From Ruminococcus sp. AF46-10NS (GTDB lineage: Bacteria; Bacillota; Clostridia; Lachnospirales; Lachnospiraceae): 64,000 bases of DNA. Positions 9,734-19,124 of this stretch are shown piece by piece. A program made the translations under genes and the position numbers. Position 1 is the first letter of the stretch, and every line of letters begins with the position of its first letter. Where the stretch lies: positions 1-64,000 of the forward strand of contig NZ_QRNF01000020.1 in the NCBI RefSeq assembly GCF_003474435.1. Reading direction: 5' to 3'. The notes below the pieces were generated by a model. That model had not been told where the DNA came from. It saw nothing but the letters and a program-made list of their open reading frames with translations, and did no database searches.

Positions 9734-10543
9734 TCAGTCCAGCTGGCCATGAGCTTCCTCTACCACATCCTGTACAGAAACTTCCAGACTCATAGGTACA
9801 TCTGTTCCTTCCGGATGTTTCTTCAGATGGAGCAGATATTCGATGTTTCCTTCCGGTCCTTTGATCGGTGAGAAAGAAAGATGGCATGGCTCCAAGAAAA
9901 TGCTCATGGCATAATCTCTGACTTTCTCGATTACTTCCTCATGAACTTTCGGATCACGGACAACACCTTTCTTTCCGACTTTTTCCCTGCCTGCCTCAAA
10001 CTGCGGTTTGATAAGGCATACGATCTCTCCGTCCTCTGTGAGAAGATTTCTTACAGGAAGAAGAACTTTTGTCAGGGAAATAAAGGAAACATCAATGGAA
10101 GAAAATGCTGCCGGACCTTCCAGATCTTCCGGCACTACGTAACGAATGTTTGTTTTTTCCATGCAGACAACCCTCGGATCGTTGCGCAGTTTCCAATCCA
10201 GCTGGCCATATCCAACATCAATGGAATAAACCTTGACCGCTCCGTTCTGAAGCATGCAGTCTGTGAAACCGCCTGTTGATGCACCTACATCCATACATAC
10301 TTTATCTTTCAGCGTAACGCCAAAATTTTTCATGGCTTTTTCAAGCTTCAGGCCGCCTCTGCTCACATATGGCAGAGTCTTACCTCTCACTTCCAGTTTG
10401 ACAGTCTCTGCAAACATGGAGCCTGCCTTGTCTTCTTTCTGTCCGTTAACATAAACTTCACCGGACATGATATATGCTTTTGCTTTTTCACGTGACGGTG
10501 CAAGTCCCTGTTCCACCATCATGATGTCAAGTCTTTTTTTCAT
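9734..10543 (-). CDS. tlyA: TlyA-family rRNA 2'-O-methyltransferase
   Basis: Predicted ribosomal RNA ribose methyltransferase or hemolysin-like protein, 269 residues. An S4 RNA-binding domain (about 1-60) precedes an FtsJ-type Rossmann methyltransferase with the SAM motif DVGASTGGFTDC. The ATG at 10541-10543 is used because GGAGG lies 5 bases upstream. An in-frame TTG 4 codons earlier overlaps that ribosome site and is not credible. Family members methylate 16S and 23S rRNA; the exact target here is not shown. Confidence 0.94.
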   Translation of the reverse strand: MKKRLDIMMVEQGLAPSREKAKAYIMSGEVYVNGQKEDKAGSMFAETVKLEVRGKTLPYVSRGGLKLEKAMKNFGVTLKDKVCMDVGASTGGFTDCMLQNGAVKVYSIDVGYGQLDWKLRNDPRVVCMEKTNIRYVVPEDLEGPAAFSSIDVSFISLTKVLLPVRNLLTEDGEIVCLIKPQFEAGREKVGKKGVVRDPKVHEEVIEKVRDYAMSIFLEPCHLSFSPIKGPEGNIEYLLHLKKHPEGTDVPMSLEVSVQDVVEEAHGQLD

Positions 10544-10623
10544 GTTATCCTCCAACAGCCGGCTCTTGTCGCCGGGCTGTAAAATGTCCTGCAGGTTCCC
10601 GTTTCCTGCAAAAGCTGTATCTT

Positions 10624-12510
10624 TTATTTTCTGTTATGCACAAGATCTGCCCAGCTCTGTTCCACTGCATCTACGATTCCCTGTACATTCAAGCCTGTTT
10701 TTACGCGCTGGCTGTCTACAGTTCCATGCTCGATAAAATGATCCCTGATTGCCAGAGACAATACTCTTACTTCCGGATGACAGGCCTCCATATAAGCAGA
10801 TACATGCTCTCCAAATCCACCGCTTTTTACATTCTCCTCAACAATAACCAGAAGGCTGTGATTCTTGGAAAGCTGATCAAGAAGACCTGTATCCACTGGC
10901 TTTACAAAACGTACATTAACAAATGTAGCTCTTGCTATTCTGTCATCTCTCAGTCCCTCACAGACTTTCTGACAGACAGCAACCATACTTCCCACGCCAA
11001 GGATTGCAATCTCGCTGCCACGACAGATCACTTCACTTCTGCCTTTCTGCAATGGCTCATCACAGTCTTCCATATCTGTACAGGCCGTTCCTTTCGGATA
11101 TCGGATCGCACAGGGACCGTCAAGCTCTTCCACTGCAAATTTCAGCATCTCTTCAAGCTCTTTTCCATTCTTTGGTGCCATTACTGTCATATTCGGGATC
11201 ATAGACAGATAAGATAGGTCGAAACAGCCATGATGAGTCTCACCGTCTGCTCCCACGAAACCAGCCCTGTCAATAGCAAAGATCACATGAAGATTCTGCA
11301 TACACACATCATGAAGGATCTGATCGAATCCTCTCTGTAAGAATGAGGAATATACCGCAAATACCGGGATCATTCCTCCAAGAGCCAGCCCTGCTGCAAA
11401 GGTCACTGCATGTTCTTCCGCGATACCCACATCAAAAAAACGCTCCGGAAATTTCTGCCGGAACTGGTTCAGACCAGTTCCATCCGGCATGGCTGCAGTG
11501 ATCGCAACCACTTTCGGATTCTTTTCCGCCGCAGAACATATCGCTCCGGAAAAACAGTCTGTATACGTAAGAGCTGTTTTTCTGGCAAGCGGCCTGCCGC
11601 TTTGGATCTCAAAAGGCCCTGTACCGTGGAATCTCTCCGGATGGGAAGATGCCGGTTCATAGCCTCTTCCCTTATCCGTAAGCACATGGACAATAACAGG
11701 CCCTTCCACTCTCTTGGCTTCGTTAAAAAGCTTCATCATCTGACGCATATTATGACCATCCACAGGACCTAAGTACGTCAGTCCCATATTCTCAAAAAGC
11801 ATTCCGGGAATGATCAGCTGTTTGATGCTGCTCTTGGTCCTGCGGACAGTATCTACCACTGCTGTTCCCACACACGGGATCTTCTTCAGCGTCTTAGTGA
11901 CTCCGATCTTCATCCCTGTGTAAGTCTCCGCTGTGCGCAGAGCACTTAAATATGTGGCCATTCCACCTACATTCTTTGAAATAGACATATTATTGTCATT
12001 AATGATGATAATAAAATTCGTCTTCAGCTCTGCCGCATTATTCAGGGCTTCATAAGCCATACCGCCTGTAAGCGCACCATCTCCGATCACGGAAACAACT
12101 GTGTATTTTTCTCCCAGGAGATCACGCGCGCGGACATATCCAAGTCCGGCAGAAATGGAATTGGAACTGTGTCCTGTATCAAAGGCATCGCAGTCACTCT
12201 CTTTCCTCTTTGGAAAACCGCTTACTCCTCCTTCTTTACGCAGGTTCTTAAATCCATCCTTCCTGCCTGTAAGGATCTTGTGGGTATAGGCCTGATGTCC
12301 TACATCCCAGATCAGCTTATCCTTGGGAAAATCCAGCACATTATGCAGTGCAAGTGTCAGTTCTACCACACCCAGGTTGGACGCCAGATGCCCTCCTGTC
12401 TCACTTACTGTCTGGATCAAAAAGCTCCTGATCTCCTCTGCAAGGCAGGGGAAATCTTCCAATGAAACTTTATGAATATCATTTGGCTTTTTTATTTTTT
12501 CCAGAATCAT
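10624..12510 (-). CDS. dxs: 1-Deoxy-D-xylulose-5-phosphate synthase
   Basis: First enzyme of the MEP isoprenoid pathway, condensing pyruvate and glyceraldehyde 3-phosphate with thiamine diphosphate; 628 residues. The thiamine-binding GDGALTGG is at 143-150, active-site His41 lies in GGHLASN, and the EEHAVTFAAG motif holds the catalytic Glu. Full length. It lies 22 bp downstream of ispA, linking precursor and prenyl-chain synthesis. The 80-bp gap to tlyA contains two small GC-rich hairpins. Confidence 0.97.
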   Translation of the reverse strand: MILEKIKKPNDIHKVSLEDFPCLAEEIRSFLIQTVSETGGHLASNLGVVELTLALHNVLDFPKDKLIWDVGHQAYTHKILTGRKDGFKNLRKEGGVSGFPKRKESDCDAFDTGHSSNSISAGLGYVRARDLLGEKYTVVSVIGDGALTGGMAYEALNNAAELKTNFIIIINDNNMSISKNVGGMATYLSALRTAETYTGMKIGVTKTLKKIPCVGTAVVDTVRRTKSSIKQLIIPGMLFENMGLTYLGPVDGHNMRQMMKLFNEAKRVEGPVIVHVLTDKGRGYEPASSHPERFHGTGPFEIQSGRPLARKTALTYTDCFSGAICSAAEKNPKVVAITAAMPDGTGLNQFRQKFPERFFDVGIAEEHAVTFAAGLALGGMIPVFAVYSSFLQRGFDQILHDVCMQNLHVIFAIDRAGFVGADGETHHGCFDLSYLSMIPNMTVMAPKNGKELEEMLKFAVEELDGPCAIRYPKGTACTDMEDCDEPLQKGRSEVICRGSEIAILGVGSMVAVCQKVCEGLRDDRIARATFVNVRFVKPVDTGLLDQLSKNHSLLVIVEENVKSGGFGEHVSAYMEACHPEVRVLSLAIRDHFIEHGTVDSQRVKTGLNVQGIVDAVEQSWADLVHNRK

Positions 12511-12532
12511 TCGTATCCTTCCTTCGTTCTTT

Positions 12533-13420
12533 CTATTTTCTGCGGCTTACCAGACTCTCCACAAGGAGATCGAGAAATTCATTTTCCCTGTCAAGACTGT
12601 TCAGAAGGTCTACCGCATGATCAGAAAGTTCTTTTACCTTGCCCGCTGCTGCCTGGATTCCCATAAGGCTTACGTACGTCACCTTATTATTCTTCTCATC
12701 GCTGTGGATCGGTTTTCCCAGTTCTTCCTGGGTACTGGTCACATCCAGAATATCATCCTGGATCTGGAAAGCCAGACCGATATCTTCTGCAGCCTGCTCC
12801 ACGATCCTGACCGCTTCTTCTGAGGCACCTGCAAGTACTGCTCCTGTCATCATGGAAGCTTCGATCAGTGCGGAAGTCTTGTTCTTATATATATAATCCA
12901 GCATTTCACGTTTCAGAGGCTTACCGTCATTCTCCACATCCACACTCTGACCGCCAAGCATTCCGTTTATGCCGGTCTTATCTGCCATGATCTTCATAGC
13001 AGATATCACGCGTTCTTTATCTTCTGTAAGATCAAAGGCTTTCAGCATAACTTCATAGGCTCGGTTCAGAAGTGCCACACCACTTAATACGCCCATGGCT
13101 TCTCCGTACACCTTATGCGTCGTCAGCCGGCCACGCCTGTAATCATCATTATCCAGTGCCGGAAGATCATCATGGACCAGAGAATGCGTATGTATCATCT
13201 CCATGGCGGCCATGAAAGGTTCACAGAGTTCTCCCTCTCCTCCCAAAAGCTGATATGTCTCCCGGATCAGGATCGGGCGCAGTCTCTTTCCACCTGCAGT
13301 CATACTGTAATTCATGGCTTCTGCCATTGGCTTTGCAAAACCGATTTCCTCCGGAAGATATTTCCGGATTACACTTTCTGCCTCTTCTGTTCTTTTTTTC
13401 AGTTCACTCTTAAAATTCAC
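12533..13420 (-). CDS. ispA: Polyprenyl (farnesyl/geranylgeranyl) diphosphate synthase
   Basis: Trans-prenyl chain elongating enzyme, 295 residues from the preferred start. The first aspartate-rich motif is DDLPALDNDD and the second is DDILD; GGKRLRP binds diphosphate. The GTG at 13418-13420 is favoured because GAGGATGGG lies at normal spacing. ATG codons at 13432 and 13438 are in frame but poorly served by a ribosome site. The gene overlaps the end of xseB by 11 bp, indicating translational coupling. Product chain length is inferred, not shown. Confidence 0.93.
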   Translation of the reverse strand: MNFKSELKKRTEEAESVIRKYLPEEIGFAKPMAEAMNYSMTAGGKRLRPILIRETYQLLGGEGELCEPFMAAMEMIHTHSLVHDDLPALDNDDYRRGRLTTHKVYGEAMGVLSGVALLNRAYEVMLKAFDLTEDKERVISAMKIMADKTGINGMLGGQSVDVENDGKPLKREMLDYIYKNKTSALIEASMMTGAVLAGASEEAVRIVEQAAEDIGLAFQIQDDILDVTSTQEELGKPIHSDEKNNKVTYVSLMGIQAAAGKVKELSDHAVDLLNSLDRENEFLDLLVESLVSRRK

Positions 13421-13634
13421 GAAATGTCCCATCCTCATTCATCTGAAGCATCTTTTTTTCTACTGTATCCAGTCTTCCGCTTAAATCCTTAAGAAGCTCC
13501 ATTCCCTGTCTGTAGAGACGGAAAGATTCTTCCAGAGGTGTATCCCGATCCTCCAGCTTCTGCGCCAGAATATCAAGCTCGCCAAAGGTCTCTTCTATGG
13601 ATTTCGCTTCTTTCTTTTCTTCTGTCTCTGCCAT
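13410..13634 (-). CDS. xseB: Exodeoxyribonuclease VII small subunit
   Basis: A 74-residue helical protein containing the family-typical pattern of ETFGELDILAQKLE and PLEESFRLYRQGMEL. It pairs with XseA to degrade single-stranded DNA. It starts within the xseA stop region and overlaps ispA at its end. Confidence 0.93.
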   Translation of the reverse strand: MAETEEKKEAKSIEETFGELDILAQKLEDRDTPLEESFRLYRQGMELLKDLSGRLDTVEKKMLQMNEDGTFREF

Positions 13635-14839
13635 TATCGTTCTTCCCTTCTGATGCTGTCTGCAACTGCTTCTATGGTTCCATCTGTCACTGCTATGGAA
13701 AGACGGTCTCCTTTTTTTACCTGACTGATTTCGGTCACGGCATGTCCGCTTGGTGCGGACACAAAAGCGTAGCCTCCATTTAGCTTCTTAAGAGGAGAAA
13801 GCCCCTCAAAACGCTGGATCCACACGGCAAGCTCATGACGTTTCTCTGTAAGCTTATATTCCATAGATGCGCACAGACGTTCTTCCAGATCTGCTGCATA
13901 CTGTCTCTTCTCACGAAGTATTGACTCCGGACTTAAATATTTAAGTTTCGTCTCATATGCAGTAAGCCTTGCAGCAAAAAGTTCCACCTTGCTGTTCATT
14001 CCTCGCTGTATCCGCTCCCTGTATATACGGAAGCTCTCCATCACACTGCAAAAATCATCCACAGCAAGCTCTGCTGCTGCCGAAGGTGTGGGTGCTCTTA
14101 AATCTGCCACAAAATCCGCAATGGTAAAATCTGTCTCATGTCCCACTGCTGAGATCACAGGTGTCCTGCATTCAAAAATAGCACGGGCCACGATCTCCTC
14201 ATTGAAAGCCCAGAGATCCTCAATGGATCCTCCTCCGCGGCCCACAATGATCACGTCCACCCCTGCATCATCCAGCATCTGGATTCCTTTTACAATACTC
14301 TCTGCTGCTCCTTCTCCCTGAACAAGTGCCGGATAGAGAATGATCTGCAGATAGGGATTCCTCCGGCCTGCAATGTTGCGAATATCCTGCACTGCCGCAC
14401 CTGTAGGTGCTGTCACCACACCGAGAGTTCTGATAAAATGAGGGATTGGCTGCTTGTACTCCTGCGCAAACATCCCCATATCCTCGAGTTCCTGTTTCAA
14501 AGCCAGGTATCTCTCATAAAGTGCACCTGCACCTTCCAGTGTGATCTCTTTCGCATAGAGCTGATAGCGGCCGTCTCTTTCATAAACATCCACAGTTCCA
14601 CCTACAACCACCTTGTCACCGTCCTTCATTCGGAAAGCCAGACCACGGCGGTGTCCTGCAAACATCACGCAGCTTATTGTCCCTGTCTCATCTTTCAGGG
14701 AGAAATAGATATGTCCGCTTGTGTGATATTTACAGTTGGATACTTCTCCTTTCACATAGACTTTCCGAAGAAAGTAATCCTGGGTAAACATATTCCTGAC
14801 GTAATGGTTCACCTGACCGACAGAATAAACATTTTTCAT
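13634..14839 (-). CDS. xseA: Exodeoxyribonuclease VII large subunit
   Basis: A 401-residue large subunit. An N-terminal OB-fold (about 1-100) is followed by the catalytic domain with GRGGGSIEDLWAFN and HETDFTIADFVAD. A coiled-coil C-terminal region follows. It overlaps nusB by 4 bp (ATGA) and xseB by 1 bp, so the genes are translationally coupled. Confidence 0.96.
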   Translation of the reverse strand: MKNVYSVGQVNHYVRNMFTQDYFLRKVYVKGEVSNCKYHTSGHIYFSLKDETGTISCVMFAGHRRGLAFRMKDGDKVVVGGTVDVYERDGRYQLYAKEITLEGAGALYERYLALKQELEDMGMFAQEYKQPIPHFIRTLGVVTAPTGAAVQDIRNIAGRRNPYLQIILYPALVQGEGAAESIVKGIQMLDDAGVDVIIVGRGGGSIEDLWAFNEEIVARAIFECRTPVISAVGHETDFTIADFVADLRAPTPSAAAELAVDDFCSVMESFRIYRERIQRGMNSKVELFAARLTAYETKLKYLSPESILREKRQYAADLEERLCASMEYKLTEKRHELAVWIQRFEGLSPLKKLNGGYAFVSAPSGHAVTEISQVKKGDRLSIAVTDGTIEAVADSIRREER

Positions 14840-15309
14840 GCGTTCTGCTCAGATACTTCTGCTGCTTTCTTTTCTGTGTCAGCAGCATTTTCCTCAGTTT
14901 TCTCTTCCTTTTCAGATGCGATCTTACCAAGAACACCGTTTACAAAAGAACCGGAAGCATCACCTCCAAATCTCTTGGCAAGCTCCACAGCCTCGTTAAT
15001 GGCTACTCCTGTCGGCACATCTTCATCATACTCCATCTCATATACTGCAAGACGAAGTGCTGCAAGATCCACCCGGCTCATACGTTTGGTCTTCCAGCCG
15101 TGGCTTGCGCCGTTTAAAAGAGCATCGATCTCTTCCAGATGCTCTTTCACATGAGCGTATTTCTTCTTCATATATTCCTGGTCCTGCTCTGAAAGCTCGC
15201 CAAGACCTTCAAAATAAAGAGAGAGCTGTTCTGTCATCTCTTCCTCCGAATTAAACTCTGTCATAAACATAAGTTTAAATACATGTTCTCTCTGTTCTCT
15301 TCTTCTCAT
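14836..15309 (-). CDS. nusB: Transcription antitermination factor NusB
   Basis: All-helical RNA-binding factor of rRNA antitermination, 157 residues. The core shows TKRMSRVDLAALRLAVYEM and PTGVAINEAVELAKRFG, both family hallmarks. The C-terminus (about 140-157) is an acidic, Glu/Ala-rich tail beyond the usual fold. It lies between the Asp23 protein and xseA. Confidence 0.95.
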   Translation of the reverse strand: MRRREQREHVFKLMFMTEFNSEEEMTEQLSLYFEGLGELSEQDQEYMKKKYAHVKEHLEEIDALLNGASHGWKTKRMSRVDLAALRLAVYEMEYDEDVPTGVAINEAVELAKRFGGDASGSFVNGVLGKIASEKEEKTEENAADTEKKAAEVSEQNA

Positions 15310-15341
15310 AATTTCCTCCTAAGACGGAAAAAAGGAAAGGT

Positions 15342-15728
15342 TTACTTTCCTTTTTCGTTCTCCATATCCACGCTGGCAATATGAATGTTCACATCTGCAA
15401 CCTCAAGTCCTGTCATATTCTCAATAGCGGCCTTAACCTTCTCCTGAACCTTCTTGCTTGTCTCAAGAATGTTTCTTCCATATTCGATGTTCAGTGAAAG
15501 ATCTACAGTGACAACTCCTTCCAGAATTGTTACCCTTACTCCCTTGGACAGGTTCTTCTTACCAAGCTTGCTTACCAGCTCGTTGGTAATGTTTCCTGCC
15601 ATGGAAGCAACACCATCCACGTCTGTTGCTGCAAGTCCTGCAACGATTGCAACTACTTCATCTGCAATATGGACTTCACCGATCCCGCCAAGATCCTGTA
15701 TCTTATATGTTGTTCTTTTTTCTGCCAT
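15342..15728 (-). CDS. Asp23/Gls24 family envelope stress protein
   Basis: A 128-residue Asp23/Gls24 (DUF322) protein with the typical GEVHIADEVVAIVAGLAATDVDGVASM start and LNIEYG motif. Members sit near the membrane and are linked to envelope homeostasis; Bacillus YqhY is the positional homologue upstream of nusB. It is the probable first gene of the block running to recN. Confidence 0.9.
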   Translation of the reverse strand: MAEKRTTYKIQDLGGIGEVHIADEVVAIVAGLAATDVDGVASMAGNITNELVSKLGKKNLSKGVRVTILEGVVTVDLSLNIEYGRNILETSKKVQEKVKAAIENMTGLEVADVNIHIASVDMENEKGK

Positions 15729-15806
15729 GGGAAACCCTCCTACGGATATAATTTTTGTTCACAATTTTATCTTATTATACCAAAAAAAACTATGAATTAA
15801 AAGGGC

Positions 15807-17396
15807 TTATTTACTGAATTCTGTCAGTACCAGATCTGGATTTCGATCTTCTACCATGCCTACACTCCATGCGTTGATAAAGAGAAGCAGCGGATTGCCT
15901 TTCAGATCTGTAACTCTCTTCATATCAGAAGTTCCCACGATCTTGTCCACCTTGACAGCTTCCTTGTTTGCGATCCAGCGGATATGCTCATATGGAAGTG
16001 GCTCCAGGCGGATATCTACATTGTACTCATTCTCCAGACGGTATTTCAGCACATCAAACTGCAGCACACCAACAACGCCCACAATGATTTCCTCCATACC
16101 TGTGTTAAATTCCTGGAATATCTGGATAGCACCTTCCTGAGCGATCTGGTTGATACCTTTTACGAACTGTTTTCTCTTCATGGTATCGATCTGGCGTACA
16201 CGTGCAAAATGCTCCGGTGCGAAAGTCGGGATCCCTTCGAAAGCAAATTTCTTTCCAGGTGCACATATCGTATCTCCGATGGAAAAAATACCCGGATCAA
16301 ACACACCGATGATATCTCCTGCATAAGCCTCATCTACAACATGGCGGGATTCTGCCATCATCTGCTGCGGCTGGAGAAGACGCATCTTCTTGTCGCCCTG
16401 CACATGGTAAACTTCCTTCGTTGCATCGAATTTTCCGGAACAGATACGCATAAATGCAATACGGTCTCTGTGAGCTTTGTTCATGTTTGCCTGGATCTTG
16501 AATACAAATGCGGAAAAATCATCACTCATCGGATCGATCGGTCCGCAGTCTGCTGTTCTCGGAAGCGGTGATGTAGTCATCTTAAGGAAATGCTCCAGAA
16601 ATGTTTCCACACCGAAGTTGGTAAGAGCTGAACCAAAGAATACAGGCGTCAGCTGTCCTTTGCTGACTTCTTCCTGTGAAAACTCAGCGCTTGCACCATC
16701 CAGAAGCTCGATTTCTTCCATCAGCTGCTCTTTCTGCTCAGGATCCATAACCTCGTCTGCGTGAGGATCGTCAATGTCGATTTCCTCGATAACACCTTCC
16801 TTTGTACCCTTCTGTGTATCTGAGAAAGTAAGGATTTTTCTTGTATTACGGTCAAAAACACCTCTGAATTTCTTACCGGAACCGATTGGCCAGTTGATCG
16901 GGCAGGTTGCAATGCCAAGCTCTTTTTCGATCTCATCCAGAAGATCAAAAGTATCATTTGCATCTCTGTCCATCTTGTTGATAAAAGTAAAGATCGGTAT
17001 ATGTCGCATTACACAAACCTTAAAAAGCTTTCTGGTCTGGGCCTCAACACCTTTGGAACCATCAATAACCATGACTGCGGAATCTGCTGCCATCAGTGTA
17101 CGGTAGGTATCCTCAGAGAAATCCTGATGTCCAGGTGTATCCAGAATGTTGATGCAATATCCGTCATAGTGGAACTGAAGGACAGATGATGTAACGGAAA
17201 TACCTCGCTCCTTCTCAATTTCCATCCAGTCAGATACTGCATGGCGGGCTGTAGCCTTACCTTTAACACTTCCGGCAAGATTGATCGCTCCGCCATACAG
17301 CAGGAATTTTTCTGTTAATGTTGTTTTACCGGCATCCGGATGGGAGATGATGGCAAAAGTTCTTCTTTTTTCTATTTCTTTCGTATACTTCGACAC
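15807..17396 (-). CDS. prfC: Peptide chain release factor 3
   Basis: Translational GTPase that removes RF1/RF2 from the ribosome after termination; 529 residues. G1 HPDAGKTT is at 19-26, followed by DTPGHQDF and NKMD. Full length with the RF3-specific C-terminal domain. The start is GTG at 17394-17396 with AGGAGG 5 bases upstream. It has its own candidate promoter and separates the spoIIIA operon from the asp23 block. Confidence 0.96.
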   Translation of the reverse strand: MSKYTKEIEKRRTFAIISHPDAGKTTLTEKFLLYGGAINLAGSVKGKATARHAVSDWMEIEKERGISVTSSVLQFHYDGYCINILDTPGHQDFSEDTYRTLMAADSAVMVIDGSKGVEAQTRKLFKVCVMRHIPIFTFINKMDRDANDTFDLLDEIEKELGIATCPINWPIGSGKKFRGVFDRNTRKILTFSDTQKGTKEGVIEEIDIDDPHADEVMDPEQKEQLMEEIELLDGASAEFSQEEVSKGQLTPVFFGSALTNFGVETFLEHFLKMTTSPLPRTADCGPIDPMSDDFSAFVFKIQANMNKAHRDRIAFMRICSGKFDATKEVYHVQGDKKMRLLQPQQMMAESRHVVDEAYAGDIIGVFDPGIFSIGDTICAPGKKFAFEGIPTFAPEHFARVRQIDTMKRKQFVKGINQIAQEGAIQIFQEFNTGMEEIIVGVVGVLQFDVLKYRLENEYNVDIRLEPLPYEHIRWIANKEAVKVDKIVGTSDMKRVTDLKGNPLLLFINAWSVGMVEDRNPDLVLTEFSK

Positions 17397-17448
17397 GTGA
17401 GCCTCCTGTATATTCTCTTATAACTCTTATTTTTATATAACCTTTCCT

Positions 17449-17478
17449 ATTCTAGTATAGACAAGGCTTTGCTGTCAA
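17449..17478 (-). promoter_or_regulatory. Candidate promoter of prfC
   Basis: On the minus strand, -35 TTGACA (17473-17478), an 18-bp spacer and -10 TAGAAT (17449-17454) lie about 50 bp before the prfC start. It sits just after the end of spoIIIAH. Confidence 0.6.
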
Positions 17479-17484
17479 GGCAAT

Positions 17485-18243
17485 TCAATCGTAAATTCCC
17501 TCTGTATCAATGGTGGAATCATCCTGTACGCCAGCTGATGTCTCAGTGTCTTCTTCTGATGCAGCATCACTGTCCGCTGACGCGGAGGTATCCTGGTTTT
17601 CGCTGTCTGTATTATCTTCTGCCACCTTACTCTGACTTAAGGGCGTGATCACAATACTCTCTGCTGCCACGCCTGTTTTCCGCTTCACAATATCTTCGAT
17701 CTGTGCACGTTTGGCGTCTTCGAGGTCAGCATCGGGCACTACCACATCTGCTGTCTCCCCTGTGAGGTTTACGATCACATTCTCGAAGCCTTTTGCTTCC
17801 AGAAGTAGTTCTGCTGCTGCTTCTTTTTCCGTAAGTTCTGTCATGGATACCATGGTATTGATGGCATTCTGTTTTTCTTCATCACTGATGTCCTTGTTGC
17901 TGATAACAGACTGCAGGTCCGCTTTGTTCCGGGATCTCACCTGTTCCCTGCTTATTTTCGCCTGTGCTGCAAAATCTGATGCACCGGTAAGTACGGCCTC
18001 TCCCGGAGATGCAGTATCCATCACCTCCGACTGAGACGTGCCATCTGCCCCGTTCTCATCCAGAAGGGCTGTTTCATCTGTCAGATCATAATCCACATCA
18101 TCCAGGATACTGCTGCTGTCTGTGCTTGCCTCCTTATCCTTAAATCCCAGATCCACATCTGCGAAATTCAGATATCCGGCCACTGCAATAAGGATGGCCA
18201 GAGAGGTGATGATTATCTGGTTTTTCTTCATGATCTTTTTCAC
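17485..18243 (-). CDS. spoIIIAH: Stage III sporulation protein AH
   Basis: Mother-cell membrane protein of the SpoIIIA-SpoIIQ engulfment channel, about 252 residues. One transmembrane segment (about 10-26) is followed by a low-complexity acidic linker, a YscJ/FliF-like ring-building domain (about 120-200) and an acidic Ser/Asp-rich tail. GTG at 18241-18243 is preferred for its GAGGAG site. An upstream in-frame ATG at 18256-18258 overlaps the spoIIIAG stop and is an alternative. It is the last gene of the spoIIIA operon. The tail is long and disordered. Confidence 0.9.
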   Translation of the reverse strand: MKKIMKKNQIIITSLAILIAVAGYLNFADVDLGFKDKEASTDSSSILDDVDYDLTDETALLDENGADGTSQSEVMDTASPGEAVLTGASDFAAQAKISREQVRSRNKADLQSVISNKDISDEEKQNAINTMVSMTELTEKEAAAELLLEAKGFENVIVNLTGETADVVVPDADLEDAKRAQIEDIVKRKTGVAAESIVITPLSQSKVAEDNTDSENQDTSASADSDAASEEDTETSAGVQDDSTIDTEGIYD

Positions 18244-18254
18244 TTCTACTCTCC

Positions 18255-18680
18255 TCATTTCATTTTCATTATTCTAATTTTATGGGCATCGATCTGAAAT
18301 AATGCCATAATTGCCTGCTGAATATTCTGAACTGTTACTGCACTGCCCGCACCTTCTGCCGAAATCAGGACACCTGTCACTGCTGCCTGGCTGTTCATGG
18401 AAAAACTGTCTTCTTTTCCATCATCCGCCGTCATAATGATCACTTCTACCTTTCCCACTCCTTCCACACTGGAAAGAAGCTCCTCCAGGCGACTTTCCAG
18501 TCTGGTTTTCTCTGCCCCCTGCACCTGGGTGGTTATACTGGTTTTCTCCGATACCGGAAGCCCAGCCACCAGAAGAATGATTCCAAGCAGAAGCAGTATC
18601 CCCCATTCCTTCCACCCCATTGCCAGAAGTCTGGATCTGATACTGTTCTTCTTCCAGTCCGCAGATTTTTCTGAGTCCAT
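18255..18680 (-). CDS. spoIIIAG: Stage III sporulation protein AG
   Basis: A 141-residue ring-forming component of the SpoIIIA channel. One membrane segment (about 25-43) is followed by a conserved ring domain with LEELLSSVEGVGKVEV and a C-terminal VLISAEGAGS region. It is much shorter than the Bacillus homologue (229 residues), mainly through loss of the linker and inserted beta region. The start lies well inside the open frame of spoIIIAF, giving an unusually long overlap. Confidence 0.88.
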   Translation of the reverse strand: MDSEKSADWKKNSIRSRLLAMGWKEWGILLLLGIILLVAGLPVSEKTSITTQVQGAEKTRLESRLEELLSSVEGVGKVEVIIMTADDGKEDSFSMNSQAAVTGVLISAEGAGSAVTVQNIQQAIMALFQIDAHKIRIMKMK

Positions 18681-19122
18681 TTTTTACCGCCTCCCTCTGC
18701 TTTTCTGTAACCTCTGTCCGGAGAATTATTTTCACCTGAAGATCTTTTACGGCAGTGATCTTAACTTCCACTTCGGATATTTCTTCCGACATGATCCCTG
18801 CATCTGAAAAAATCTTTCGGATCTGTTTTTCCAGTTCTTTCCGATAAGCCTCCCTGAGAAAAGTTTCCTGGATTCCTTCCGCCTCTGTTTCCATTCTTTC
18901 CTTTTCTTCCTCGCCGTAATACTTTTGAAATCCGTCCAAAAACTGGCTGCTTTTTCCCACGATTGCAAACACAGGCGTACAGATCAGAAGTATCAGAAGA
19001 AGGCCCATAAACAGGCGGATATGCTGTTCATACCGTTTGTCCGGCAGAATATGGAGAACTGCTGTGGTAAGCACATGAAAAAAAGCCAGATTTTTTATCC
19101 ACTGATAGATTTCTGTCCGCAT
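18421..19122 (-). CDS. spoIIIAF: Stage III sporulation protein AF, with extended C-terminus
   Basis: Membrane component of the SpoIIIA complex. From MRTEIYQWIKNL (ATG at 19120-19122) it has two transmembrane segments within about 1-55 and a soluble ring-like domain ending near residue 165. The frame then stays open for about 75 residues of Gly/Ser-rich sequence and overlaps spoIIIAG by 260 bp. The tail does not look like a folded domain. It may be a chance read-on because the ancestral stop was lost. An in-frame ATG 29 codons upstream lies inside spoIIIAE and is rejected. Confidence 0.82.
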   Translation of the reverse strand: MRTEIYQWIKNLAFFHVLTTAVLHILPDKRYEQHIRLFMGLLLILLICTPVFAIVGKSSQFLDGFQKYYGEEEKERMETEAEGIQETFLREAYRKELEKQIRKIFSDAGIMSEEISEVEVKITAVKDLQVKIILRTEVTEKQREAVKNGLRKICGLEEEQYQIQTSGNGVEGMGDTASAWNHSSGGWASGIGENQYNHPGAGGRENQTGKSPGGASFQCGRSGKGRSDHYDGG

Positions 19123-19124
19123 GT

